From a virus, in the IMG/VR virus record IMGVR_UViG_3300009695_000007, positions 1-51,757 of that record: a stretch of 51,757 bases of DNA; one strand, given 5' to 3'. A program made the position numbers and the translations under genes. Under the pieces are notes generated by a model. That model saw nothing but the letters and a program-made list of their open reading frames with translations. It ran no database searches and had not been told where the DNA came from. Below are positions 40,350 to 49,367 of this stretch, in pieces (the first letter of the stretch is position 1; each line of letters begins with the position of its first letter).

Positions 40350-40419
40350 ATAGGAATGAATTGAGAGTCGACACTCAGTTATTCTGATAAACGGAACCTT
40401 CCGAGTTTACGCTTCCTAT
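40350..40419 (+). ncRNA. Cloverleaf-like leader upstream of homing-type endonuclease
   Basis: ATAGGAA (40350-40356) pairs with TTCCTAT (40413-40419). Inside are a D-arm-like TGAG/CTCA hairpin (8-base loop) and a T-arm-like TAAAC..GTTTA arm with inner GGAA/TTCC. A 17-bp word variant (40433-40449) and the ribosome site follow. Confidence 0.5.
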
Positions 40420-40467
40420 TTTAAAATCAATCGGAATTAAATAATAATTACTTCGGAGGTAATAAAT

Positions 40468-41439
40468 ATGAGTTTAAGTTATGAATTTGTTAAAACTACA
40501 ATTGAAGATGCTGGATGCAAATTAATTAGTCTGGATTATAAAGGTATTTTTAAGCCATTAGAAATAGAATGTAATTGTGGTAATAAGTTTACTACAAATT
40601 TCAAGATTTTTAAGGATAAAAATAAACATCAGTGTGATGTATGTTCGATGAAACACATGAAAGAAATTAGAGGATTTTCATATAAACAAGTGAAAGATAT
40701 TATTGAAAATAGTCCCTACAGTAATGGATGTAAGCTAATTAGTAAAAAATATGATAAAAATAATGCAATATTAGATATACAATGTATTTGTGGAGAAATG
40801 TTTCATACTACTTTGGCAAACTTTCAGAAAAATGGTAAAAATCAATGTAATACATGCGGTGAAATATTGAGACGTAAAAATCTTGAATATCGTGCATACG
40901 CTTATGAATATGTTAAAGAATATATCGAATCCAATACAGACTGTAAACTATTGAGCAATAAATACATTAATATTGATACTAAATTATCACTTAGATGTGA
41001 ATGTGGTAAAGAATATGAAGTTTCCTTTTATTGTTTTAAAAATAATTATCAAAGGAAATGTTCTGTTTGTAGTGGAAAATCATTGGGAGAAATTAGGATA
41101 AGGACTTATCTAGAAAATCAAGATATAAATTATAAGTCACAACATAGAATTGATGATTGCAGACATATAAATACATTGCCTTTTGATTTTGTTATTTTAG
41201 AAAACAATTCAGATATATTATATTTGATAGAGTATCAAGGCCTCCAACATTATGAAGCAATTGAATATTGGGGTGGAGAAGAAAATCTATTATATGTACA
41301 AAATAATGATAGAATTAAAAGAGAATACTGTAAAGTTAATAATATAGAACTCATAGTAATTCCATATTGGGACTTTGAGAATATTGAAATAATTCTAGAT
41401 AAAAAATTAAATATGTTATCTATTCAAGAAGTCATCTAA
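40468..41439 (+). CDS. Homing-type endonuclease: zinc-ribbon array plus Vsr-like nuclease, 323 aa
   Basis: ATG at 40468 behind TCGGAGGTAAT. Three zinc-ribbon repeats ('CNCGNKFTTNF'..'CDVC', 'CICGEMFHTT'..'CNTC', 'CECGKEYEVSF'..'CSVC') precede the nuclease: 'LPFDFVILE', 'LIEYQGLQHYEAIEYWGG', then 'YCKVNNIELIVIPYWDF'. It separates portal from protease/scaffold, normally adjacent genes. It has its own promoter and leader, and a terminator overlapping the stop, so it behaves as an insert with independent expression. Confidence 0.8.
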   Translation: MSLSYEFVKTTIEDAGCKLISLDYKGIFKPLEIECNCGNKFTTNFKIFKDKNKHQCDVCSMKHMKEIRGFSYKQVKDIIENSPYSNGCKLISKKYDKNNAILDIQCICGEMFHTTLANFQKNGKNQCNTCGEILRRKNLEYRAYAYEYVKEYIESNTDCKLLSNKYINIDTKLSLRCECGKEYEVSFYCFKNNYQRKCSVCSGKSLGEIRIRTYLENQDINYKSQHRIDDCRHINTLPFDFVILENNSDILYLIEYQGLQHYEAIEYWGGEENLLYVQNNDRIKREYCKVNNIELIVIPYWDFENIEIILDKKLNMLSIQEVI

Positions 41440-41456
41440 TCATGACTTCTTTTGTT
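41426..41456 (+). terminator. Intrinsic terminator overlapping the endonuclease stop codon
   Basis: AAGAAGTCAT (41426-41435) pairs perfectly with ATGACTTCTT (41442-41451), followed by TTTGTT. The TAA stop (41437-41439) is in the loop. Its design matches the terminator at 50891. Confidence 0.8.
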
Positions 41457-41474
41457 ATGTAAAGGAGGTGAATT

Positions 41475-42872
41475 ATGAACAAGCAAGTAGAACAAATCAA
41501 ATTAAAAGTTCTAGAGTTATCTAATGAAAATGATATTTATATGACTCTTAAATTATTGCTTATAACAAGTAATCCTAATTTAAATAAATGTATTTTTACT
41601 GAAAATTTCATTCACGAAATAGTTGAAAATAAAGACTTTTATATTGGTGGAGTTAGTTTAACTGCTGAAAGAAGTAAGTTGGAGTCTGGTAAAAAGAATT
41701 TGGGACATGGACTTACTAAAAGTGGAGAATTAATTTCTGACGTAATAGGTTCTTTTTCAGATTTCTCTGAAAATCAAGCTGAGGATGGTTCATGGGAGCT
41801 ATTAGGAACTGCTAAAATTTTCAAACGATATCCTAAAGTTTGTGAAGCTCTTGGTGAATTATACCTAAACGAAGATTTAAACTTCAGTTGTGAGGTTTTT
41901 GTTTCTGAATATACCAAGGATGAAAATGGGAATAAAGTTGTAGATAAAGGAAATGGGCAACTCTTCGGACAATGTTGTGTTTCTCATCCGGCCGAGACTA
42001 AAAGTAAAGCGTTTATGATGGTTGCTGAAGCATTAAATATAGATTTAGGAAGTGATAATTTGGATAAAACTTTTGAAGAAGTATTTCAAAATACTAAAGT
42101 AGTTGTGGAAACTAGTGAATTAGATTTAACTCAAATTCAAAGAAAGGTTTATGCACAATTTAGAGAATTAGAAAATTATTATGAATATGATATTATCGAG
42201 TTTTCCGTAAACTATATAATTTTACTTCATTGTGAAGGTGATTTATATAGAGTCGACTACTCAATTTTTCAAGACACATTAACCCTTGGCGAAATGTATA
42301 AGGTTTCAAAATCTTATGCTCGTATAAATAATATTAATTTAGAAGAGGAGGAAAAAGAAAAGATGGAAGAATTACAAAAAGAATTAGAACAAGCACAAGC
42401 TTTAGCAGATACTTTAAAATCAGAAATTGCTTCTAAAGATGTTGTTATAGCTGAGAAAGAGAATCTTCTTGTAGAAAAAGATACTTTAATTGCAAGTAAA
42501 GATGCTGATTTAGTAAAAATTGGCGAACAGTTGGAAGCTAAAACTGTTGAGGTATCTGAGTTACAAGTATTCAAGGCAGAATCAGATAACCTTAAACTTG
42601 AAAAGGAGGTTGCTGAAAAACTAGAAAAAGTATCTGCTCTGAAAGTAAGATGTTTAAAAGTGCTTTCAGAAAAGGAAGTTGAAGAAATAAATGCTTCAAT
42701 AGAATCTTTAGATGAAGTTGCTGTGAATAAAGTTCTTGCTGAAAAGTATATTACTTTAGCTTCAGTAGTTCCAGATGTAAAACCAATAGTAACACTGGCA
42801 AGTAGATTAGTTGACAATTTAAAAATATCAGGAGCAGAACCCGGTTCTCTAAGAGAGAAATATTCAATATAA
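41475..42872 (+). CDS. Prohead protease/scaffold-like protein, 465 aa
   Basis: ATG at 41475 behind AAAGGAGGTGAATT. The N-terminal ~200 residues ('FYIGGVSLTAERSKLE', 'GTAKIFKRYPKVCEAL', 'NFSCEVFVSEY', 'CCVSHPAETKSKAFMM') resemble phage prohead protease or core domains. Residues ~290-400 are a long Glu/Lys/Leu coiled coil typical of scaffolding. A protease-scaffold fusion or scaffold alone is likely. Position before the capsid gene supports this. Confidence 0.65.
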   Translation: MNKQVEQIKLKVLELSNENDIYMTLKLLLITSNPNLNKCIFTENFIHEIVENKDFYIGGVSLTAERSKLESGKKNLGHGLTKSGELISDVIGSFSDFSENQAEDGSWELLGTAKIFKRYPKVCEALGELYLNEDLNFSCEVFVSEYTKDENGNKVVDKGNGQLFGQCCVSHPAETKSKAFMMVAEALNIDLGSDNLDKTFEEVFQNTKVVVETSELDLTQIQRKVYAQFRELENYYEYDIIEFSVNYIILLHCEGDLYRVDYSIFQDTLTLGEMYKVSKSYARINNINLEEEEKEKMEELQKELEQAQALADTLKSEIASKDVVIAEKENLLVEKDTLIASKDADLVKIGEQLEAKTVEVSELQVFKAESDNLKLEKEVAEKLEKVSALKVRCLKVLSEKEVEEINASIESLDEVAVNKVLAEKYITLASVVPDVKPIVTLASRLVDNLKISGAEPGSLREKYSI

Positions 42873-42907
42873 TAATTAAATAATAATTTATACAGGAGGA
42901 ATATTAA

Positions 42908-43348
42908 ATGAACGGATTAGTTAAAAATGGTTTATATTCAACTCAAGGTGGTTTTACTGCCAAAGTAGCAGGACTTGGTAGAGGCATGTTTGTAACACCT
43001 ACTTATACAGATAAAACTGTAGCAGTTCCAGGAGTAGATGCTACAAGAGATGTGTATTTTGTACAATGTGATATTGACACTCCAATAGAACTAGGTAAAG
43101 CTGACAAAGATTTTGTACTTGCAATTGGTGTTGCTGTTAAAATGGATAAACTACAATTAGGTTGTAAGTTTGTTACAACTTCATTAGAAGCTACTCTTAG
43201 TACATATGCAGTTGGTGGAGTAGTAATGGTTTCTGCTCTTGGAAAACTTAAAGCTAACGTAGCAGGATTATTTCAAGCAACAATAATAGAAAAAGTTACA
43301 AGTTATGACGGAGAAGAAGCTCTAGTTTGTATAGTAACAGCAGTTTAA
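42908..43348 (+). CDS. Probable capsid decoration protein, 146 aa
   Basis: ATG at 42908 behind ACAGGAGGAATATT. Gly/Ala/Val-rich, beta-type sequence without charged helices ('GGFTAKVAGLGRGMFVTP', 'VGGVVMVSALGKLKANVAG'). Such proteins between scaffold and major capsid commonly decorate the head. Flanked by words at 42872 and 43360. No motif pins it down. Confidence 0.55.
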   Translation: MNGLVKNGLYSTQGGFTAKVAGLGRGMFVTPTYTDKTVAVPGVDATRDVYFVQCDIDTPIELGKADKDFVLAIGVAVKMDKLQLGCKFVTTSLEATLSTYAVGGVVMVSALGKLKANVAGLFQATIIEKVTSYDGEEALVCIVTAV

Positions 43349-43402
43349 TTAAAATATTAACAATTAAATAATAATTTATTAAAATTTAGGAGGAATATAA
43401 AA

Positions 43403-44380
43403 ATGGCAACAATTTATAAAGAAGTGGACATATTTTTAGCACAAGCTAAAGGAGAGGTGGATTCCAAATCACCTGAATTAGCAGAAGCAAGAAGTGCAAT
43501 GAAGGATCTATCTGCAAAATATATCGCTACAAAAGACAAAGGAATAAGAACAGAATTAGCAGAAATAACAACTCTCGTAACTAATCAAATACTAAGAGGT
43601 AAAACTAATTATCTTGAATCATTTGCTGACGTTGCTAGAACTGGAATAAATGTTAAACAACAGTTTGAGATTGAAGTAGATTTAACTTCTGCTGAGTGGA
43701 CTGCTAAGGGTGTTGCTGGAGACAGAGGGACACTTACTAAGAAATATGTTGGCATGGATACTAAGCACATAACTACCAGACCAAGCATTTCATTTATGGA
43801 TTTGGCGTCTAATAGAATAAACTTTGATAGAATAGCTCTACTTTCTGCTGAAAAAATGGATCAAGCTATAACTAAAGAATTAGAAACAGTTCTATTTAAT
43901 GCTTTCTCAGTTCTTGCAAGTCCTAATTATGAAACTGCTGTTGGTATTGATCAAACTCTTTTGAAGAATCAAATCAATACTTTTGCAGAATTTGGTCAAG
44001 TTAGTTTACTAGGAGATATTTCTAAATTATCTTTACTTGACAATATTTCAGGTTGGAATGCTAAATTACCAGAAGCACTTGCTTTAGAGCATAATGCTAA
44101 TGGATTCATAGGTACATTCAATACTGCTAATGTTGTTAAATTAGTAAATCCTCTCCTTAGAAATAGTTTAACTACTAAATTATTAAGAAAAGATCTTCTA
44201 TATATACTTTCAGGTGGAGATGCTTCTCAAAGAGGTCTTAAAGTTCAATTTGAGGGTGACGTTTATATGAGAGAGCAAGAAGACTTTTTCACAGGGGATT
44301 ATGACCTTATGATGGGTTGTATCGTGGGAGCAAAAGTTGTAGGTTCAGAATTGTACATGGGCGTTTACAGAGCACAATAA
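43403..44380 (+). CDS. Major capsid protein (HK97-fold candidate), 325 aa
   Basis: ATG at 43403 behind TAGGAGGAATAT. Helical N-terminal arm (residues ~1-60), then 'RTGINVKQQFEIEVDL', 'ALLSAEKMDQAITKELETVL' and a C-terminal 'YMREQEDFFTGDYDLMMGCIVG' typical of capsid subunits that build the P- and A-domains. Strong ribosome site, late position and even composition support the assignment. A word precedes the gene and a UUCG hairpin follows. Confidence 0.75.
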   Translation: MATIYKEVDIFLAQAKGEVDSKSPELAEARSAMKDLSAKYIATKDKGIRTELAEITTLVTNQILRGKTNYLESFADVARTGINVKQQFEIEVDLTSAEWTAKGVAGDRGTLTKKYVGMDTKHITTRPSISFMDLASNRINFDRIALLSAEKMDQAITKELETVLFNAFSVLASPNYETAVGIDQTLLKNQINTFAEFGQVSLLGDISKLSLLDNISGWNAKLPEALALEHNANGFIGTFNTANVVKLVNPLLRNSLTTKLLRKDLLYILSGGDASQRGLKVQFEGDVYMREQEDFFTGDYDLMMGCIVGAKVVGSELYMGVYRAQ

Positions 44381-44385
44381 TTATA

Positions 44386-44412
44386 GGAGGGATTCGTCCC
44401 TCTTAAATTTTA
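44386..44412 (+). terminator. UUCG-loop hairpin after capsid gene
   Basis: GAGGGA (44387-44392), loop TTCG, TCCCTC (44397-44402), then TTAAATTTTAATT. An exceptionally stable tetraloop hairpin with a modest T-tract. A partial terminator or RNA-stability element that would raise capsid output over downstream genes. Confidence 0.65.
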
Positions 44413-44434
44413 ATTGAAAAGGAGATAAGGTGCT

Positions 44435-44911
44435 ATGAAAGAAAGTATAAAGGTATTAAATAATAATCAATATAATGTAGGTTTATTATGTCAAAAGTGG
44501 AATAAACATAGGCAAGTTAAACCTAATTCATTTATTTATTTGAATGAGGAAGAAGTTAGAGAACTAGATTCTGACTATGATTTATTTAGTTCCGGAGAGC
44601 TCGTAATTGATGACTCAGAAGTAAATATATCCTTGGGTTACGAAGAAAAGAATCCTAATATATTAACAGATAAGGAAGTTGAAGATATATTTAAATTATC
44701 TGCTAGTGAAATAAAAGAAAGTCTATCTGGTGTTACAGAAATGTTTGCATTAAATAGAATTTTTGAAGTTGCTAAGAAAAGTGATTTAAGTGTTTCTAGA
44801 TTAAAAGCTGTTGAAGAAATAGTTGGAAAAAAAATCGAATTGGATGATGTAACACCAGTTGAAGAAGTAACTCCAAAAGTAGCAAAAGTAAAAATCAGTA
44901 AAGGTAAATAA
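44435..44911 (+). CDS. Head-associated protein, 158 aa
   Basis: ATG at 44435 behind AAAGGAGATAAGG. N-terminal beta-like 60 residues ('QVKPNSFIYLNEEEVREL'), then helices, then a basic low-complexity tail ('VEEVTPKVAKVKISKGK'). Position between capsid and connectors suggests a head-completion or minor structural role. No family recognised. Confidence 0.5.
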   Translation: MKESIKVLNNNQYNVGLLCQKWNKHRQVKPNSFIYLNEEEVRELDSDYDLFSSGELVIDDSEVNISLGYEEKNPNILTDKEVEDIFKLSASEIKESLSGVTEMFALNRIFEVAKKSDLSVSRLKAVEEIVGKKIELDDVTPVEEVTPKVAKVKISKGK

Positions 44912-44927
44912 GGGAGAGTGATCTGAT

Positions 44928-46136
44928 GTGAGCAGAACTCTAACTTATGAATTTGTAAAAAACTTTATTGAAATAGAAAGTGGAAGTGGTTGCAAATTAA
45001 TAAGCACAGAATATGTTAATAATCACACTTTCTTAGATGTTCAATGTTCTTGTGGTAATACTTTTAATGTAGGTTATGATGCTTTTAGAAATTGTAATGT
45101 AAGAAGATGTAAGGAATGCACAGAAGTAATTAGCAAACTTCCAAAAGTAAGAGAAACTTATGAAGATGTAAAAAAGTATATTGAAGCTACTAGTAAAAGT
45201 AATTGTATTCTACTAACTAAAAAAGAGGATTATAAAACTAAAAGACAAAAGCTTGAATTACAATGTAGTTGTGGCAATCACTTTCAAACAGCTTTTCAAG
45301 ACTTCAAAGCTAGAAATAAAAGGAAATGTAATGAATGTTCTTTTACAGAGAGATCTGAAGGGGCAAAACTTACATATGAAACAGTTAAAGAAGAGATTGA
45401 AGGGGAAAATGGGAACGGATGCAAGCTTCTCAGTACAGAATATGTTAACGCTCATACAAAGTTGAAAATACAATGTGCTTGTGGGGAAATATACGAATGT
45501 ACTATAAATGATTTTAACACAACGAATCAGAAACAATGTAAAGCTTGTGGATATGCAAACGGTGGCTTTAAACATAGATGGACTATTGAGGAAATGGATA
45601 TCTATGTTAAAGAAAATAGTGATTGCAAATTAGTTACTGCTATCTTAGGTGAGTATAAAGAACAAATTACATTTGAATGCAAGTGTGGGAAACTATTTTC
45701 TGAACAATTTTCATCTTTTGTTTCAGGAGGTAAATGTTGTCCAGCATGTAGCAGACTTAAATCATCTAAAGGAGAAATTGCAGTAAAACAATATTTAGAA
45801 GATAATAATATTATTTTCACAGAGCAACATTCTTTTCCAGATTGTAAGCATCTTATTAGTTTACAATATGATTTTGCTATTTATGATGACAACTCAATAA
45901 TAATTTATCTCATTGAATATGATGGTTCATTACATTATACTACTACTGAATTTTTTGGTGGAGAAAAAAGATTATTGTTGCAACAAAAGAGAGACAGAAT
46001 TAAAGACAAATATTGCATGGATAATAATATTCCATTAATTAGAATTCCATATTGGGATTTTGACAATATAAAATCTATTCTAGATAGGGACATTTTACAA
46101 ATAAAGGAGGCAGTTAATCATGTTATTGCTATCTGA
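44928..46136 (+). CDS. Homing-type endonuclease: four zinc-ribbon repeats plus Vsr-like nuclease, 402 aa
   Basis: GTG at 44928 (the ATG just before it reads ATG-TGA). Four ~70-residue units share 'GxGCKLxSTEYVN' and end in a CxCG..CxxC ribbon ('CSCGNTF'..'CKEC', 'CSCGNHF'..'CNEC', 'CACGEIY'..'CKAC', 'CKCGKLF'..'CPAC'). The nuclease has 'YDFAIYDD', 'LIEYDGSLHYTTTEFFGG' and 'YCMDNNIPLIRIPYWDF'. It separates head and connector genes, and its last 17 bases overlap the next gene, whose ribosome site lies inside its coding sequence. Confidence 0.8.
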   Translation: MSRTLTYEFVKNFIEIESGSGCKLISTEYVNNHTFLDVQCSCGNTFNVGYDAFRNCNVRRCKECTEVISKLPKVRETYEDVKKYIEATSKSNCILLTKKEDYKTKRQKLELQCSCGNHFQTAFQDFKARNKRKCNECSFTERSEGAKLTYETVKEEIEGENGNGCKLLSTEYVNAHTKLKIQCACGEIYECTINDFNTTNQKQCKACGYANGGFKHRWTIEEMDIYVKENSDCKLVTAILGEYKEQITFECKCGKLFSEQFSSFVSGGKCCPACSRLKSSKGEIAVKQYLEDNNIIFTEQHSFPDCKHLISLQYDFAIYDDNSIIIYLIEYDGSLHYTTTEFFGGEKRLLLQQKRDRIKDKYCMDNNIPLIRIPYWDFDNIKSILDRDILQIKEAVNHVIAI

Positions 46137-46524
46137 GATTAAAACACAATTAATAGCTAAAATTAAATTTCAAGAAACTCCAATTGTTCTTAATGATACA
46201 GATTATGCCACCTTTACTTTGGAAGGTGCTCAGAGACTCTATGTTGATGAAGGATTAGATACTTGGGACATTGATTATAATAAAACTTTATCACAATTAA
46301 ATAAAACTTTTAGCCTAACTGAAAGAGAGTACATTTTAGTTGCTTCACAGATTGCTTTCTTCAATCAGATTAAAAACTATTGGGATACGATAGCAAGTTA
46401 TACAACTAATGCAATCTCAGTAACAGGTACTGGAAACATTTTTAAGTCAATCAATGGGAATGTAGTGGATTTAGAATCTCGTCTATCAAAATTAGCATTT
46501 AAATTTACACATAAGAGTGTTTAA
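46120..46524 (+). CDS. Head-tail connector-like protein, 134 aa
   Basis: ATG at 46120 behind AAAGGAGGCAG, inside the end of the 402-aa endonuclease gene. Helical, with 'DYATFTLEGAQRLYVDEGLDTW' and 'LTEREYILVASQIAFFNQI', in the style of gp6/gp15-type connectors. Order after capsid supports this. Medium certainty. Confidence 0.55.
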   Translation: MLLLSEIKTQLIAKIKFQETPIVLNDTDYATFTLEGAQRLYVDEGLDTWDIDYNKTLSQLNKTFSLTEREYILVASQIAFFNQIKNYWDTIASYTTNAISVTGTGNIFKSINGNVVDLESRLSKLAFKFTHKSV

Positions 46525-46526
46525 TT

Positions 46527-46769
46527 ATGAAAGTGATAATTAATATTCGTGATAAGGATTTAGAATTAGTTGATGTAAAGGAATATGAGTTTGTAGAATT
46601 TTGTGATTTATTGTCAAGAAGAATTACGAGTTGTTTATATTTAATTGATGATTGTTTAGATCCCCTCTCCCCTGTTACACAGAAAGATATTAGAAATAAT
46701 ATTTTAGATGTTGCAGGAGATATTAGAAGATTACCAATGACAATTCAATTTCCCAAGGATGTGGATTAG
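46527..46769 (+). CDS. Hypothetical structural-block protein, 80 aa
   Basis: ATG at 46527, two bases after the previous stop. Soluble alpha/beta protein with 'DVKEYEFVEFCDLLSRRITSC'. The next gene starts directly at its stop. Probably a small connector-region protein; unrecognised. Confidence 0.5.
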   Translation: MKVIINIRDKDLELVDVKEYEFVEFCDLLSRRITSCLYLIDDCLDPLSPVTQKDIRNNILDVAGDIRRLPMTIQFPKDVD

Positions 46770-47405
46770 ATGAGATTTTATATTCCACCTAATTTACAAA
46801 AAGATTTTGCAGACAGTATTGCTTCTCCACTTGGAATAGATTGTATTCTCAACTTCAGTTTAACTGCAAAAGTTAGAGTTAGAATGGATAAAGTTAATTA
46901 CAGAACCGTCAATAATATAGTTTCTAGCGATGAAGTTATTTTTGCTGAACTTTCCTCTAATCTAAAGATGGGAGATTATATCCAATATAAGGAAGAAATA
47001 CTTCTGATAAATCAGGTTAAGACTAATCAATTTCCAGCTTGTTATGAAATTTCCGTTGGAACATGTAATTCAAAATTCAACATTACAAGATATTTCGCAG
47101 AAGAATATAACTCTAGTGGAGTAATAACTAAAGTTGCAGGCAATTATCCTGTAGTAAGTAGTTTGTACTGTATATCTGTAATTGGAAGTTTTGAGTTTAA
47201 TACGAGTAATGGCTCAGTTGGAATCATTCCGAGCGATGTAATGGCGTGCAGTTGCCAGATTAGTACTTTAACTAAGTCTATTATTGAAGGAGATACTTTT
47301 CTTTGGGTAAATGATAAATATGAAGTTATTAGTTTGGATTATAGTCAGATGGATTTGGATGGAATTGATGGTATTTTAACTTTTCATGCGAAGAAGGTAA
47401 TATAA
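46770..47405 (+). CDS. Neck or head-completion protein, 211 aa
   Basis: ATG at 46770 abuts the previous stop. Beta-rich with paired hydrophobic strands ('GDYIQYKEEILLINQVK', 'GDTFLWVNDKYEVISLDYSQ'), as in stopper/adaptor proteins. Order (connector, this, gp10-like, terminator, tube) fits the neck. No family motif confirmed. Confidence 0.5.
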   Translation: MRFYIPPNLQKDFADSIASPLGIDCILNFSLTAKVRVRMDKVNYRTVNNIVSSDEVIFAELSSNLKMGDYIQYKEEILLINQVKTNQFPACYEISVGTCNSKFNITRYFAEEYNSSGVITKVAGNYPVVSSLYCISVIGSFEFNTSNGSVGIIPSDVMACSCQISTLTKSIIEGDTFLWVNDKYEVISLDYSQMDLDGIDGILTFHAKKVI

Positions 47406-48005
47406 TTGAAACTAATGTTTGACGAAAAGAGATTAATAAATGATATTATCAAACAGTTAAATATTGAACTCGATATTGTGGCAAAAGTTTTAATTGAATT
47501 TATGATTGGCGAATTATCTCAAACTCATATAAACTCCAACAATAAAGAAATGGAAGAGTGGAAATTAAACGTCATAGAAGCATTAAAATTCAGGTCTGTA
47601 GCATCCGCAGGGCAACTTGTTAGAGAAATAGGTATATTACAACAGGACGATGAAGGACTTATGGCACAAGCTTTAAGTTTGGAATTTGGTACTGGAAATC
47701 TAATGAATAGTGCTGCTAACCCTTGGTATGGTGAATTTATATCTAGTGAATATTATCATGATAGTCGAAATGGAAGTTCTATGTACACATTACCCGGGGA
47801 AGAAGTTTTTGATCCTCTCAGTGGCACATGGGCTGAATCTAAAGCTACAAGCAGAACTAGTATGGATTTTATGTCACAAGATCCAAGTTTGTATTGGACA
47901 AATATATTCGGCAACTCAGCAATTATGGCAGAAACATATTTTAACAGAGGGATAGATAATGCTATCTCAAAAATTGATTTTAGTAATTATTTAATAGTAA
48001 AGTAG
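47406..48005 (+). CDS. Tail-completion (HK97 gp10-like) protein candidate, 199 aa
   Basis: TTG at 47406, directly after the previous stop, with AAGGT upstream. N-terminal helices ('NIELDIVAKVLIEFMIGEL'), then 'ALSLEFGTGNLMNSAANPWYGEF', whose LEFGT/P-type pattern is typical of gp10-like minor tail-completion proteins. Position agrees. Confidence 0.6.
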   Translation: MKLMFDEKRLINDIIKQLNIELDIVAKVLIEFMIGELSQTHINSNNKEMEEWKLNVIEALKFRSVASAGQLVREIGILQQDDEGLMAQALSLEFGTGNLMNSAANPWYGEFISSEYYHDSRNGSSMYTLPGEEVFDPLSGTWAESKATSRTSMDFMSQDPSLYWTNIFGNSAIMAETYFNRGIDNAISKIDFSNYLIVK

Positions 48006-48013
48006 GTGATTAT

Positions 48014-48466
48014 ATGGGTGGAATTGCATCCGACTATGGTGCTTTTATGAAACTGTTATTAAATGACAATGAATTGAAAACTTTGATGCTTGTACCTTCA
48101 GGAGTATTTACGAATCTTGCAGAACTTAGGATTAAATATTTTGTAGAGGCATTCATATCAGATGTTGTGGTTGTGCCAAATACGTGCAGGCTTTTGATTA
48201 AGAGTGCACCTATGAATTCTACAAATAACTTTCTAGTCAAAGAGAATAACATAATCATTGAAGTTTTTGTTCCAAATGAGCAAGACAGATTAGGTAATTT
48301 TGAAAGAAGAACTAATCAGATTATAGATAAATTGATTAAAATGTTTAATAGACAATTGATAAATGATAGAAGATTTAGTTTAGAGGCAAGTAATGAATTA
48401 ACATCTTCTGTTGTAGGGTATAAACGAGCATATGTAATGTTTAGTTACAAAAGAGTTTACAGTTAA
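48014..48466 (+). CDS. Tail terminator protein candidate, 150 aa
   Basis: ATG at 48014 behind TAGGTGATTAT. Alpha/beta with 'NNFLVKENNIIIEVFVPNEQDR', 'RRTNQIIDKLIKMFNRQLI' and a final 'VGYKRAYVMFSYKRVYS' strand. Size and place just before the tail tube gene fit a tail terminator. Followed by a terminator. Confidence 0.55.
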   Translation: MGGIASDYGAFMKLLLNDNELKTLMLVPSGVFTNLAELRIKYFVEAFISDVVVVPNTCRLLIKSAPMNSTNNFLVKENNIIIEVFVPNEQDRLGNFERRTNQIIDKLIKMFNRQLINDRRFSLEASNELTSSVVGYKRAYVMFSYKRVYS

Positions 48467-48474
48467 AAAAATAG

Positions 48475-48500
48475 AGACTAGAGATAGTCTTTTTATTTTA
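48475..48500 (+). terminator. Intrinsic terminator between neck and tail genes
   Basis: AGACTA (48475-48480), loop GAGA, TAGTCT (48485-48490), then TTTTATTTTA. It would separate connector and tail transcription. Confidence 0.7.
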
Positions 48501-48541
48501 TATAAAAATAGAAATAATATAATTTTAGGAGGAATTTAACA

Positions 48542-49303
48542 ATGGCAAATAAATCAATCCAGGGTTTCATCATAGATGTACCTAAGGTTTTAGTTACAAC
48601 TGCTAAGGGAGATTACCATATGGTAACTGGATCTTCGGCTGAAGTTTCATTTGGAGGAGATTCTCTTACCATAGACGGAGGTTGGTCATTCTATTCTCTT
48701 GCGGAAATCGACAAAAAAAAGACACTAGAAATTAAAATATCAGATACACAATATGACATCAATGCACAAGCTCTTTCCAGTGGTGGTACATTATCAACTG
48801 GAGCAACTAATTTCAAATACTTCGGAGATCCATATCTTATTGATGTTGCAGGCAAAATAACTATTCCTTACGTATGCCAAGTGAATTCGGTTAGAATTAA
48901 TGGATATGTTGAAAAAACAACAGCACCTTTAACTAATGAATTTAAAACAACTGTTTCTGCAAGTTCCACAGAGGTTCAGTTTGTAGTTGGAGATGCTGGC
49001 AAAACAGTTTACCCTTCATATTCAGTAGCAATAGCTAGTGCTCCTATCCTTTCAGTTAAGACTACAGACTTCCCAGGTGCCGGCGCTGTGGTAATGACCT
49101 TCCCAATTTATTCTGGGGCTGACTCTACAGATTCAATAGTAGAAGGATATGGGCAGATTGAAATTTTCAAGGCAAAAATACTTCAAACATCCAAGCTAGG
49201 AGGGAGTTATAAGTCACTTTCGAATAATGAGATTTCCCTAAAAGGTCTAGATCCTAGACGTCCAGATGGTAAAATGTGGGAATTTAAATATTTAACAGCT
49301 TAA
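48542..49303 (+). CDS. Major tail tube protein, 253 aa
   Basis: ATG at 48542 behind TAGGAGGAATTT. Beta-rich with 'MVTGSSAEVSFGGDSLTIDGGWSFYSL', 'DKKKTLEIKISDTQYDIN' and C-terminal 'LKGLDPRRPDGKMWEFKYL', patterns of phage tail tubes (spiking opposite strands, late Lys/Asp loop). It precedes the chaperone pair as expected for a siphovirus or myovirus-like tail. Confidence 0.65.
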   Translation: MANKSIQGFIIDVPKVLVTTAKGDYHMVTGSSAEVSFGGDSLTIDGGWSFYSLAEIDKKKTLEIKISDTQYDINAQALSSGGTLSTGATNFKYFGDPYLIDVAGKITIPYVCQVNSVRINGYVEKTTAPLTNEFKTTVSASSTEVQFVVGDAGKTVYPSYSVAIASAPILSVKTTDFPGAGAVVMTFPIYSGADSTDSIVEGYGQIEIFKAKILQTSKLGGSYKSLSNNEISLKGLDPRRPDGKMWEFKYLTA

Positions 49304-49305
49304 TT

Positions 49306-49322
49306 ACAACTGAATAATAATT
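49306..49322 (+). promoter_or_regulatory. 17-bp word after the tail tube gene
   Basis: ACAACTGAATAATAATT, one base from consensus, immediately follows the tail-tube stop. It lies upstream of a separate consensus promoter, so here the word is not the promoter spacer. Confidence 0.6.
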
Positions 49323-49332
49323 TTCAAAATAC

Positions 49333-49361
49333 TTGACACATATAACCATATTTAGTATAAT
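49333..49361 (+). promoter_or_regulatory. Consensus sigma-A promoter without the 17-bp word
   Basis: TTGACA (49333-49338), 17-bp spacer of unrelated sequence, TATAAT (49356-49361). Initiation is expected near 49368, exactly at the first base of the following hairpin element. Confidence 0.75.
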
Positions 49362-49367
49362 ATATAT

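Noticed and set aside
42314-42817. A 167-codon minus-strand reading frame
   Set aside because: Ser/Phe/Thr-rich mirror of the coiled-coil part of the 465-aa scaffold gene; a typical antisense artefact.
45258-45575. Minus- and plus-strand frames inside the 402-aa endonuclease gene
   Set aside because: Both overlap a well-supported zinc-ribbon coding sequence and have no ribosome sites or meaningful motifs.
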